Shown: positions 8,970-16,763, counted from the stretch's first letter. The stretch is DNA of 20,123 nucleotides from Betaproteobacteria bacterium (GCA_025362705.1 JANYFH010000107.1:1-20123); one strand, 5' to 3'. Notes: generated by a model from the letters alone, not told the origin. Numbers and translations: made by a program.

Positions 8970-10781
8970 TCACTTGCCCTCAAACTGTTTTTTGATGTCG
9001 AGATCGATATCGACAAACTTCCACCAGTTCTGCGACTGTATCAAAGGACGGCGAAAACCGATCACGTAGGGATACCACATATCAGTCAGAATGCGGTGTG
9101 TATTAATCTTCCAGGGTGCGTACGCCACCGTCAGCCTGGCCATTTCCTGATACAGCTTCGTGCGTTCCGGGCCATGCGGCAGTTGCTCTGCCTTCTCATA
9201 CGCCTGGTCAAATGCCGCCAGCTTGAATCGCGCCCTGTTACCCTTGAAGCCGGCATTGGGGCCATACAAAGCTTGCAGACTGCTGAGGGCATCTGGCGAT
9301 GACGCGGTGGCACCCAACTGCCACATCATCAATTTTCCCGCGTTCGATTCTTTCAGCAAATCCGGCCACTTGGCTTTGCGTACCGTCAGTTTGAGGCCGA
9401 TATCCTCCATGCTTCGCGTCAGCAATTCGTCGATCTGCTTATCGCGATCACTCGGTGACGAATTGAATCTGAGTACCAGCGGCGTGCCGTCCGGCATCTC
9501 GCGATAGCCATCGCCATCGCGATCAATGAAGCCGTACATGTCGAGCAGCGCCCGCGCCTTTGCTGGATCATGCTGGTTGGCGCTGGTGCGAAAAGCCGTA
9601 TCGTATCCGGCGACATTGGGCGGGAAAGGCGTATGCGCCGGAACCGCGAGGCCTTTACGGATGATGTTGATCTCGTCCATCGTTTTGTAGCCCAATGAGA
9701 TGGCGCGACGCAATGCGATTTTCTCGGGAGTGTAGCCACCTACGATGGGATCTTCCATGTTGAAATAGATATAGGTCATATCCATTCCTGCGATCTGCTC
9801 CATGACGATGCCGGCCTTTTGCAGATTCGGTGCGAGGGTCCGATTGGGCGTCGCCATATTGCCGAAATCTTCGGGCATCAGCCAGAGCAAATCAAATTCG
9901 CGATTGAGAAATGAAATCCAGCGCGGTTGCTGCTCGGCGATAATGGCCACTTCTACGCGCCCAATCATGGGAAGGCGCTTTCCCTTGAGCCGCGCGAGTA
10001 TCGCCTGCCCGTTTTTATCGTCCGCCGCTGGTTCGCCGTGAAAATATTCTTCGCGAAAATTCGGATTGGCTTCAAAAATCATTTTTGAAGACCGTTTCCA
10101 AAACGTCAAACGGTAAGGCCCCGTACCGACGGGATGGGCAACGATATCTTCCTTATACATCTCAACCACTTCGCGAGCGACGGCGTTCGTCACTCTCCCA
10201 TCGGCAAAGTTGTAAATCCAGTTAGGCTTGGATTCATTCAATTTCAATTGAAGTGTATAGCGATCCAGTGCCTTCAAGCCTTCGAGCGGAGTGTCGTAAT
10301 CCATCTGGTTGGCTTTACGCACCCGCTTCATTAACTCCTCAGAGCCAACGACATAACCTTCCACCTCAGCCAGCTGTGGCGCGGCAAGCTTGGGATCAAA
10401 CAAGCGCTTGATCGAGTAGACGTAGTCCTCGGCAGTGAGTTCGCGTTTTTTGCCGCCGAACGCGGGATCATCAGCAAAATAAATGCCCGGCTTCACGTGC
10501 AATGTATAGGTCTTGTAATCGGTTGAGACTTCCGGCATCGCAACCAGTGTGTTTGGAACCAGCTTCGGCGGTCGCGCCAGAAAGTCGTAGCGCAGCGGTG
10601 CATCAAAGATTGCGTTATTCACAATGTTGGAATAAACATCGCTATTTTTATGCGGATCAAAACTTGATTCGGCGACCTCAAAGGCGTAACGCAGTACCTT
10701 GTTCGGATCCGGCTCGGCGCTGGCGGTTGCCGCAGCGAACGCGACAATACACAGCGTGAAACGGGCGAGCGCGCCCATCAT
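8970..10781 (-). CDS. Peptide-binding protein, SBP family 5 (paralogue 3 of 4)
   Basis: The 603-residue product has a classic signal peptide (MMGALARFTLCIVAFAAATASA, cleavage before EPDPNK). The SBP-5 body shares GIYFADDPAFGGKKRELTAEDY, HPVGTGPYRL, EQQPRWISFLNREFD and PIVGGYTPEKIALRRAI with paralogue 4, its closest sister. The acidic DRDGDGYREMPDG loop is intact. Its C-terminus contains VIGFRRPLIQSQNWW, a Trp-rich ending shared only with paralogue 4. The start ATG overlaps the stop of paralogue 4 by 4 nt (ATGATG context), and no good Shine-Dalgarno is seen, so translation probably depends on coupling. It would supply substrate to YejBEF; ligand unknown. Confidence 0.92.
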   Translation of the reverse strand: MMGALARFTLCIVAFAAATASAEPDPNKVLRYAFEVAESSFDPHKNSDVYSNIVNNAIFDAPLRYDFLARPPKLVPNTLVAMPEVSTDYKTYTLHVKPGIYFADDPAFGGKKRELTAEDYVYSIKRLFDPKLAAPQLAEVEGYVVGSEELMKRVRKANQMDYDTPLEGLKALDRYTLQLKLNESKPNWIYNFADGRVTNAVAREVVEMYKEDIVAHPVGTGPYRLTFWKRSSKMIFEANPNFREEYFHGEPAADDKNGQAILARLKGKRLPMIGRVEVAIIAEQQPRWISFLNREFDLLWLMPEDFGNMATPNRTLAPNLQKAGIVMEQIAGMDMTYIYFNMEDPIVGGYTPEKIALRRAISLGYKTMDEINIIRKGLAVPAHTPFPPNVAGYDTAFRTSANQHDPAKARALLDMYGFIDRDGDGYREMPDGTPLVLRFNSSPSDRDKQIDELLTRSMEDIGLKLTVRKAKWPDLLKESNAGKLMMWQLGATASSPDALSSLQALYGPNAGFKGNRARFKLAAFDQAYEKAEQLPHGPERTKLYQEMARLTVAYAPWKINTHRILTDMWYPYVIGFRRPLIQSQNWWKFVDIDLDIKKQFEGK

Positions 10782-12622
10782 TTTGCTTCGTACTCTTTCA
10801 GTAGCGCAAGGTCGACGTCAACGTAACGCCACCAATTCTGCGTTTGCACGAGGGGCCGACGAAAACCGATCACGTACGGGAACCAAAAATCCGTCGCGAT
10901 GCGATGCACATTTATTTTCCATGGCGCGTAGGCGACCATGAGTTTGGCCATTTCCTGATAGAGCAGGGTCCGTTCCGGACTATCCGGAAGCTGCATCGAT
11001 TTTTCGTAGGCATCATCGTAAGCCTTAAGCTTGAAGTTGCCGAGATTGCCTTTTATTCCCCCGTTTGGGCCATACAGCGAAGTAAGCCATGTATCGGCAT
11101 CAGGTGCCGACGCGGAACCTCCCAATTGCCACATCATCAGTTTTCCTGCTTCTGCCTCTTTCAGCAGGTCGGGCCATTTAGCTTTGCGAAAACTGATTCG
11201 AATGCCGATGTCGTCCATGGATCGCTTCCACATTTCATCGATCTGCTTGTCGCGCTCGGTCGGCGTGGAATTGCCTTTTAACACCAACGGCTTCCCGTCG
11301 GGCATTGTCCGGTATCCATCAGCGCCACGTGCGTAACCGTACATGTCGAGCAAGGCGTTCGCTTTGGCAGGGTTGTAGTCGTTCGCACTCGTCCTGAACT
11401 TTGGATCGTAACCCGCAACACCCGGACTGTAGGGAGTCTGTGCGGGAATCGCCTGCCCCTTGCGGATGACGTCGATTTCATCCTGCGTTTTGTACGCTAG
11501 CGTTATCGCGCGCCGAAGTGCTACCTTGTCCGGGGTGTAGCCGCCGACGGCGGGATCAAGCATGTTGAAGTACATGTAGGTCAAATCCAGCAGTGGTAAC
11601 TGGCGGAATTGAATGCCTTGTTTTTTCAGGTTCGGCGCGAGCGCACCACCGGGTATGGCCGTGTTCGCAAATTCGGCCGGCATCAGCCACATCAGATCCT
11701 GACCACGACCCAGGAATGAAATCCAGCGCGGCTGCATTTCCTCGATGACCGAAACTTCAATGCGCCCAACGATGGGCAGGCGTTTTCCTTTCAGTCTTGC
11801 AAGTATTGCCTGGCCCTCCTTGTCGTCCGGGCCGGGTTCGGCGTCAAAATATACTTCCCGGAAATTGGGGTTTGGCTCAAACACCATTTTCGATGAGCGC
11901 CTCCACTCGGTAATGCGAAACGCACCGGTGCCGACAGGGTGCTGGCCGATATCCACGCCGTATTTTTCCACGACCTCGCGAGCGACGGCGCAGGACATGC
12001 GACAGTCCGCAAAGTTGTAAATGAAAATCGGCTTGGCGTTGATCAGCTTGATTTGAAACGTGTAGCGATCCAGCGCTTTGATCCCATCAAAAGGTGCGTC
12101 GTAATCGAGTTTGTTTGCCTTGCGCGCACGGGCGAGATATTCAACCGAGCCGAGCAGATAGCCCTCTACCTCCGCCAACAATGGCGACGAAAGCACGGGA
12201 TCGAACAGCCGTTTGATCGCGTAGACGTAGTCTTCGGCGACCAGTTCACGCTTTTTGCCGCCGAAAGCTGGATCGTCTGCAAAATATATTCCCGGGGTTA
12301 TGCGGAAGGTAAAGGTCTTATAGTCCGCTGAAATTTCGGGCATCGCAACCAGCGTGTTTGGCCTTAGCTTGGCTGGGTTGGCGAGGTAGTCATAGATCAA
12401 AGGTGCATCAAAAATTGCGCCGTTGACGATGTTCGAGTACACATCGGATACTTTTTGCGGATCGAGCGTTGTCTCGGCAATTTCAAACGCATAGCGAACC
12501 ACTTTGTTGGGGTCTGGTTTGTATTCAGGAACGGCAGCAAATACCATCCCGAAAAATGCAAGCAGTTGGGATGCAGCCAACACGCGAATCAACAAGCCAT
12601 TGTGCAGTCGTCTGGAACGCAT
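10778..12622 (-). CDS. Peptide-binding protein, SBP family 5 (paralogue 4 of 4, first in operon)
   Basis: The 614-residue product is the promoter-proximal gene of the transport locus. The ATG has GAGG five bases upstream. The signal segment is about 10-30. It shares GIYFADDPAFGGKKREL, HPVGTGAFRI, EEMQPRWISFLG and VIGFRRPLVQTQNWW with paralogue 3. Two features set it apart. The acidic DxDxDG loop of the other three is shortened and replaced by ARGADGYRT (431-439). It also has exactly two cysteines in the mature chain, Cys207 and Cys211 (CRMSC), where the others have none at that site; a disulfide in the periplasm is possible. It probably binds peptide-like ligands for YejBEF, perhaps with different specificity. 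Confidence 0.92.
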   Translation of the reverse strand: MRSRRLHNGLLIRVLAASQLLAFFGMVFAAVPEYKPDPNKVVRYAFEIAETTLDPQKVSDVYSNIVNGAIFDAPLIYDYLANPAKLRPNTLVAMPEISADYKTFTFRITPGIYFADDPAFGGKKRELVAEDYVYAIKRLFDPVLSSPLLAEVEGYLLGSVEYLARARKANKLDYDAPFDGIKALDRYTFQIKLINAKPIFIYNFADCRMSCAVAREVVEKYGVDIGQHPVGTGAFRITEWRRSSKMVFEPNPNFREVYFDAEPGPDDKEGQAILARLKGKRLPIVGRIEVSVIEEMQPRWISFLGRGQDLMWLMPAEFANTAIPGGALAPNLKKQGIQFRQLPLLDLTYMYFNMLDPAVGGYTPDKVALRRAITLAYKTQDEIDVIRKGQAIPAQTPYSPGVAGYDPKFRTSANDYNPAKANALLDMYGYARGADGYRTMPDGKPLVLKGNSTPTERDKQIDEMWKRSMDDIGIRISFRKAKWPDLLKEAEAGKLMMWQLGGSASAPDADTWLTSLYGPNGGIKGNLGNFKLKAYDDAYEKSMQLPDSPERTLLYQEMAKLMVAYAPWKINVHRIATDFWFPYVIGFRRPLVQTQNWWRYVDVDLALLKEYEAK

Positions 12623-12724
12623 ATCACCTCAAAGCGGCAACTAAAATTGCCTATGAAAAAGTGCGCTAACTATATCCGAAAGAGCACGCTTCCGCTGTAA
12701 CGCAGCGTGTCGAAAAAGCGCATT

Positions 12725-12754
12725 TTGTCGCAAGCAAAACCGTTACCGTAAAAT
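12725..12754 (+). promoter_or_regulatory. Candidate sigma-70 promoter for fabI
   Basis: TTGTCG (12725-12730) and TAAAAT (12749-12754) are separated by 18 bp, about 135 bp before the fabI start in the divergent 267 bp region. This is a plausible but unproven match. I did not find an equally convincing promoter for the minus-strand binding-protein operon, although one must lie here. Confidence 0.3.
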
Positions 12755-12816
12755 CATGCGTTTTCGGCTCGGTCGAATTCCGGGTCGAATACGATAAACT
12801 CGCTTTTGATGAACTA

Positions 12817-12863
12817 AGGAAGCGCCGACCTATTCACTCGCGTGGAATAAATCGGCGCTTCCT
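12817..12863. repeat. 12 bp perfect inverted repeat in the fabI leader
   Basis: AGGAAGCGCCGA (12817-12828) and its exact complement TCGGCGCTTCCT (12852-12863) enclose a 23 nt loop that itself contains a partial palindrome (ATTC...GAAT). It ends 26 nt before the fabI ATG and would form a strong hairpin in the mRNA leader. It lacks a following T-run on the plus strand, so a simple terminator is unlikely. It may be a small dispersed repeat element or a leader regulator; the sequence alone does not decide. Confidence 0.7.
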
Positions 12864-12889
12864 GCCAACCCAACTTTTGTGAGTCAACA

Positions 12890-13675
12890 ATGGGCTTTCT
12901 AGCCAGCAAAAAAATTCTCGTCACCGGCCTGCTATCGCAGCGTTCGATCGCCTATGGTATCGCCAAGGCGATGAAGCGCGAAGGCGCTGAACTGGCCTTT
13001 ACGTACGCAGGCGAAGGTATCCGCGAGCGGGTCGAAAAACTGGCACCGGATTTTGACGGAAAAATTATCCTGCCTTGCGATGTTTCCCGGGACGAGGACA
13101 TCGACAATCTTTTCGTCGAACTGGCCAAACATTGGGATGGTCTCGATGGTTTTGTTCACGCCATCGCGTTTGCGCCACGGGAAGCGATTGGCGGCGACTT
13201 TCTGGAGGGCATGTCCCGCGAGGGTTTCCGCATCGCGCATGACATTTCCAGCTACAGCTATGCCGCCATGGCGAAGGCTGCGCTACCGATGATGCAGGGC
13301 CGCAACGCCGCCTGCTTAACGCTCTCGTATCTCGGCGCAGAGCGCGTCGTGCCGAACTACAACACCATGGGTGCGGCCAAGGCGAGCCTCGAAGCGGTGA
13401 CGCGTTATATGGCAGCCAGCCTCGGTCCCAAAGGAATTCGCGTCAATGCAATATCGGCAGGCCCGATCAAGACGCTTGCTGCGGCGGGCATCGGCGGATT
13501 CGGCAAAATGCTGAAATTTTTTGAAGAGCAGGCACCGTTACGACGCAACGTGACACAGGAGGAAGTCGGTAATGTTGCCGCGTTTCTGATGAGCGATCTG
13601 GCCAGCGCGGTGACCGGCGAAATCACGTATGTGGATTGCGGATTCAATGTTATTGCCAGTGGCATGCCAGCATAA
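12890..13675 (+). CDS. fabI: Enoyl-[acyl-carrier-protein] reductase [NADH]
   Basis: The 261-residue protein matches FabI in length and motifs. It catalyses the last step of each fatty-acid elongation cycle, reducing trans-2-enoyl-ACP with NADH in the cytoplasm. Seen in the sequence: the nucleotide site VTGLLSQRSIAYGIA (11-25), CDVSRDEDID (63-72), the family segment IAHDISSYS (115-123), and the catalytic set Tyr147, Tyr157 and Lys164 in SYLGAERVVPNY and NTMGAAKAS. The dinucleotide-site end is NAISAGPIKTLAAAGI. Residue 93, Gly in E. coli FabI, is Ala here (HAIAFAP). It is divergent from the peptide-transport operon and followed 97 bp later by an SDR gene on the same strand. The ribosome site is weak and a hairpin lies just upstream. 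Function is secure. Confidence 0.96.
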   Translation: MGFLASKKILVTGLLSQRSIAYGIAKAMKREGAELAFTYAGEGIRERVEKLAPDFDGKIILPCDVSRDEDIDNLFVELAKHWDGLDGFVHAIAFAPREAIGGDFLEGMSREGFRIAHDISSYSYAAMAKAALPMMQGRNAACLTLSYLGAERVVPNYNTMGAAKASLEAVTRYMAASLGPKGIRVNAISAGPIKTLAAAGIGGFGKMLKFFEEQAPLRRNVTQEEVGNVAAFLMSDLASAVTGEITYVDCGFNVIASGMPA

Positions 13676-13763
13676 TATTGTATAGAACAACTATTCATGC
13701 GGATTTCAGGTCATAAATTCCTTGGAATCCGCTCCAGTGCTAGCATTTATTGAAATCGCCTTT

Positions 13764-13767
13764 GGAG
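13764..13767 (+). promoter_or_regulatory. Shine-Dalgarno site deciding the SDR start
   Basis: GGAG lies five bases before TTG 13773 and supports that codon as the initiator rather than the in-frame TTG at 13722, which has no such site. Confidence 0.5.
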
Positions 13768-13772
13768 ATGCA

Positions 13773-14639
13773 TTGAAAAATTTCGAAAAGAAAGTCGCGG
13801 TCATCACTGGCGGCGCAAGCGGCTTGGGACGTGCGTTTGCTGACAAAGCGACGACGCTCAAGATGAAACTGGTACTTGGCGATATCCGTGAGGGGCCACT
13901 GCAACAGGCGGTGGAGGAATTGAAATCACAAGGCGCAGAAGTAGTAGCACTGGCAGGCGACGTATCCAAGCCATCGTACGTCGAAGCCTTGGCCAAACTC
14001 TCTACGGATACCTTTGGTGTGGTGCATTGTCTGTTTAACAATGCGGGCGTGGGTTCAGGCGGTCTGGTCTGGGAGAACACGGTCAAGGATTGGGAATGGG
14101 TCCTGAACGTTAATCTTTGGGGCGTAATTCACGGGGTTCGTATTTTCACGCCGCTGATGCTTGAGGCCGCCAGAAACGATCCTTCATACGAAGGTCATAT
14201 TGTCAGCGTGGCATCCATTGCCGGACTCATTTCGCCAGGGTTGATGGGCGCCTATAACGTTAGCAAACACGCAGTGGTTGCGCACACGGAATCGCTCTAT
14301 CACGATCTCGCCAAAATTGAACCGCGCGTGGCAGCTTCGGTGCTTTGCCCGGGCTTTACGCCGACCGGAATATCCAATTCACACATTTCGCGGCCAGCCG
14401 ATATGCAGAACCTTGAGCGTCCCACCGATTCGATGATTCTGGCACAGCAGATGGTTCAAAAAGCTGTCAGCTCAGGCAAGCTCACTGCGGTAGACGTTGC
14501 CAACATCACATTCGATGCAATCCGCGACCGACAGTTTTATATTTTGACGCACCCAAATTTCATGAAACTCGTCAAGGCACGTCTGGACGATATTGCTGAA
14601 ATGCGCAATCCGCGCGACGTGTTCAGCCTCAAGGGCTGA
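13773..14639 (+). CDS. Short-chain dehydrogenase/reductase (SDR), classical type
   Basis: The 288-residue protein has the full classical SDR pattern: cofactor loop TGGASGLG (12-19), Asp in LGDIRE as the strand-2 acidic residue, NNAG (89-92), Asn114 in NVNLWG, and the catalytic Ser148, Tyr161 and Lys165 (YNVSK), followed by CPGFTPTG. An Asp after strand 2 suggests NAD(H) preference. The substrate cannot be read. I chose TTG 13773-13775, which gives the standard SDR start MKNFEKKVAVITGG and has GGAG six bases upstream. A TTG at 13722 is in frame but adds 17 non-family residues, and the ATG at 13768 is out of frame. It follows fabI on the same strand and converges on ppiD with only 23-24 bp between stops. 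Confidence 0.88.
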   Translation: MKNFEKKVAVITGGASGLGRAFADKATTLKMKLVLGDIREGPLQQAVEELKSQGAEVVALAGDVSKPSYVEALAKLSTDTFGVVHCLFNNAGVGSGGLVWENTVKDWEWVLNVNLWGVIHGVRIFTPLMLEAARNDPSYEGHIVSVASIAGLISPGLMGAYNVSKHAVVAHTESLYHDLAKIEPRVAASVLCPGFTPTGISNSHISRPADMQNLERPTDSMILAQQMVQKAVSSGKLTAVDVANITFDAIRDRQFYILTHPNFMKLVKARLDDIAEMRNPRDVFSLKG

Positions 14640-14663
14640 GCCAATAAACGTCGCGCTGCGTAC

Positions 14664-16571
14664 TTACTGATCAGCCTTTTTCGACAGTGCATCCTTGGAG
14701 ATGCTGACACTCGACTTCGAACGGATTTGCGCAAGTGTTGCAAGGATTTCCTGCTGAGAAAGTGATTGTGCAACTCGCGTGCGTGTCGTTTGCAGCTTCG
14801 CTTCGTCAATTGCCTGCGCGTCATTTACCTTGGCTACCTGCATCAACACAAATCCGCCTCCCGGGTTTTCTGTGCCAACGTACGCAGGTAGATTCTTGGG
14901 GTCCGCCTTCATCGCTGCCTCGATCACGTTCGGCGCCAAGCCGCCTGCGCTGGCGCGACTGACCGACAGTAAAGCAGGCCATTTGACGTCAGTCGCTTTG
15001 CCCTGCTTCAGCGTCTCGAGCCTGGCTTCGCCGTCTTTTTTGGCGAGTTTGCCCGCTTCTTCACGCGTGAGACGCGCGATGATGCTGGCCTCGACTTCCG
15101 CGAAGGGTCGCACGACAGCCGGCTTGGATTCGAGTGCACGAGCAGCAACGAGCGTGTTGGTAGCCACCTCGACCGCCTCGGTATTGCGTTTATTTTTCTG
15201 CACTTCATCCGAAAACAACGCTGTCAACAATTTTTGATTGCCAAACGGCGGCTGTGCAGCCTGTCCTTTCGACATCCACGGCGTTTGTTTGACTGGTAAA
15301 CCGACTGCTTCAGACGCGGCCTTGAGGCTGCTCGATTGTTCGTACGCGGCATTGGTAAATTTCTCGGCGAGTTCTGCAAACTTGCGGGCCGCTTTCTGCT
15401 TCTTCAATTCACCTTCAATTTCCGGTGTCACTTCAGCGAGTGCCTTGCCTTTTTCAGGCTGAATATCCGTGACGCGAATGATGTGGTATCCAAAATCGGA
15501 CAACACCGGGCCTACCAGTTCATCTTTCTTGGCGCCAAATGCGGCGTCCTCGAACGGCTTCACCATCATGCCGCGCGCGAACAAACCAAGGTCACCGCCA
15601 TTTGCGGCGGAGCCGGTATCCTGCGAATTTTTCTTCGCAAGTTCGGCAAACTCCTTCGGATTTTTTTTCGCTTGTGCAAACAGCGAATCGGCTTTGTCCT
15701 TCGCCGCTTTTTTCTCGGCTTCCGTCGCTTTCGGTGTAACGTTGATGAGGATGTGACTGGCCTTGCGTTGTTCCTTCTGAAGGTAACGACTGCTGTTTGC
15801 TTCGTAGAAAGCTTTGGTTTCTTCTGGTGGAATCTGAATCGTTGGCATCAACGCATCGACGGACAGTTCCACATACTCGGCACGCGTTTGCTCAGGTGTC
15901 GTGAATTCAGTTTTCTTTTGTTCGTAAAAAGCCTTCGCCACCTCAGGGGTAATCTTTACGTGCGCGGTAAATTGTTCAGGAGATACGTTGATGATTGCGA
16001 TATCGCGGGTCTGTTCGGATGCACGCAGGTATTGTTTTACGCTGGCGCTGGCCGTGAATGCCGTCGCAGCAATGCTCTCGATAAATCGTTGGCGCTCCAG
16101 ATCCTGCCGCATTCTGTTCTCAAAACCCACAGCAGAAAGCCCCTGCGCTTTCAGGAACAACTCGTAACGTGAGGCCGTGAATTTGCCGTCCTGCTGGAAG
16201 CTTGGTTCAGTACTGATACGCTCCCGCAATGTAGCGTCGCTGACAACGAGACCGCTGTTTTTGGTCGCCGCCGTGACCAGACGTTGATCGATCAACTGGT
16301 CGAGAATGGATTTGCGCATCTCGGGGTTGTCCATGATTGATGCATCGATATTGCCGCCAAATTGCTGGCGGAATTGATCGAGTTGACCGCGCACTGCCTG
16401 CTGAAATTCCTGCGTGGTTATTTTGTCATTTTCGACGGTCGCAACTGTTTCCAGGCCCGATGGTGTACGGATATAGGACTCGACGCCCCACAATGCGAAA
16501 GGAACGGTAATCAACGCAAGAATGGCCTTGGCGACCCAAGTCTTGGTGGCACTGCGGATGGTCTCAAGCAT
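14664..16571 (-). CDS. ppiD: Periplasmic folding chaperone PpiD (SurA-N / parvulin-like)
   Basis: The 635-residue protein has a short cytoplasmic N-terminus, one membrane anchor (about 13-31, WVAKAILALITVPFALWGV), a SurA-N-like chaperone region, and a parvulin (PPIC) domain at about 265-375. The parvulin domain is marked by KASHILINV, the SQDTGSAANGGDLGLF stretch and PVLSDFGYHIIRV. A long helical C-terminal half follows. It is an inner-membrane-anchored periplasmic chaperone that helps proteins emerging from SecYEG. Length and order match the PpiD family. It converges on the SDR gene. In relatives it follows hupB; here a tRNA-Asp remnant and apparent island end lie directly upstream, so its normal upstream neighbour has been separated. 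No damage is seen in the gene. Confidence 0.94.
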   Translation of the reverse strand: MLETIRSATKTWVAKAILALITVPFALWGVESYIRTPSGLETVATVENDKITTQEFQQAVRGQLDQFRQQFGGNIDASIMDNPEMRKSILDQLIDQRLVTAATKNSGLVVSDATLRERISTEPSFQQDGKFTASRYELFLKAQGLSAVGFENRMRQDLERQRFIESIAATAFTASASVKQYLRASEQTRDIAIINVSPEQFTAHVKITPEVAKAFYEQKKTEFTTPEQTRAEYVELSVDALMPTIQIPPEETKAFYEANSSRYLQKEQRKASHILINVTPKATEAEKKAAKDKADSLFAQAKKNPKEFAELAKKNSQDTGSAANGGDLGLFARGMMVKPFEDAAFGAKKDELVGPVLSDFGYHIIRVTDIQPEKGKALAEVTPEIEGELKKQKAARKFAELAEKFTNAAYEQSSSLKAASEAVGLPVKQTPWMSKGQAAQPPFGNQKLLTALFSDEVQKNKRNTEAVEVATNTLVAARALESKPAVVRPFAEVEASIIARLTREEAGKLAKKDGEARLETLKQGKATDVKWPALLSVSRASAGGLAPNVIEAAMKADPKNLPAYVGTENPGGGFVLMQVAKVNDAQAIDEAKLQTTRTRVAQSLSQQEILATLAQIRSKSSVSISKDALSKKADQ

Positions 16572-16630
16572 GCTTTTTCTTCAGTCTCGGTGATGTGGAA
16601 CAGCGCGATAAATCATGAAGCCATATATAA

Positions 16631-16658
16631 AAAGGGGCGAACTCGAAAGTTCGCCCCT
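16631..16658 (-). terminator. Rho-independent terminator downstream of the tRNA-Asp remnant
   Basis: A perfect 11 bp stem (16633-16643 with 16648-16658, loop CGAA on the plus strand) is followed on the minus strand by TTTTTATA. It sits immediately 3' of the tRNA-Asp tail, where a tRNA terminator belongs, and about 60 bp before the ppiD start. It would also shield ppiD from transcripts coming from the inserted DNA. Confidence 0.85.
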
Positions 16659-16662
16659 CATC

Positions 16663-16683
16663 TGGCGGAGTGGACGGGATTCG
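16663..16683 (-). other. 3' end of a broken tRNA-Asp gene (likely attachment-site half)
   Basis: Read on the minus strand this 21 nt segment ends CCCGTCCACTCCGCCA. That is the 3' T-stem strand, a CCACTCC acceptor strand, discriminator G and encoded CCA of a bacterial tRNA-Asp with a GGAGTGG acceptor. The T-loop is present only as CGAAT. Upstream of it the sequence is CTGTCTG rather than the expected GGGTT, and no D-arm or anticodon arm follows. A tyrosine recombinase inserting into a tRNA gene leaves exactly such a 3' fragment on the side next to the terminator. The identification as tRNA-Asp is from memory of the consensus. Confidence 0.75.
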
Positions 16684-16742
16684 CAGACAGCCGTCGGATA
16701 ATCAACCAAATCAATATGTTAAGGGCACTCGATAAGCTGCAT

Positions 16743-16763
16743 GTGTACCACCTCCGTGTACCC
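16743..16763 (+). repeat. Two direct GTGTACC repeats near the island end
   Basis: GTGTACC occurs at 16743-16749 and 16756-16762, 13 bp apart and 60-80 bp inside the tRNA fragment. Spaced short direct repeats at this distance could be recombinase arm sites or excision-factor sites. I cannot show this. Confidence 0.35.

Noticed and set aside
13722..13772. Upstream TTG start of the SDR gene
   Set aside because: It would add 17 residues before the conserved cofactor-binding strand and has no ribosome site; TTG 13773 has GGAG at good spacing.
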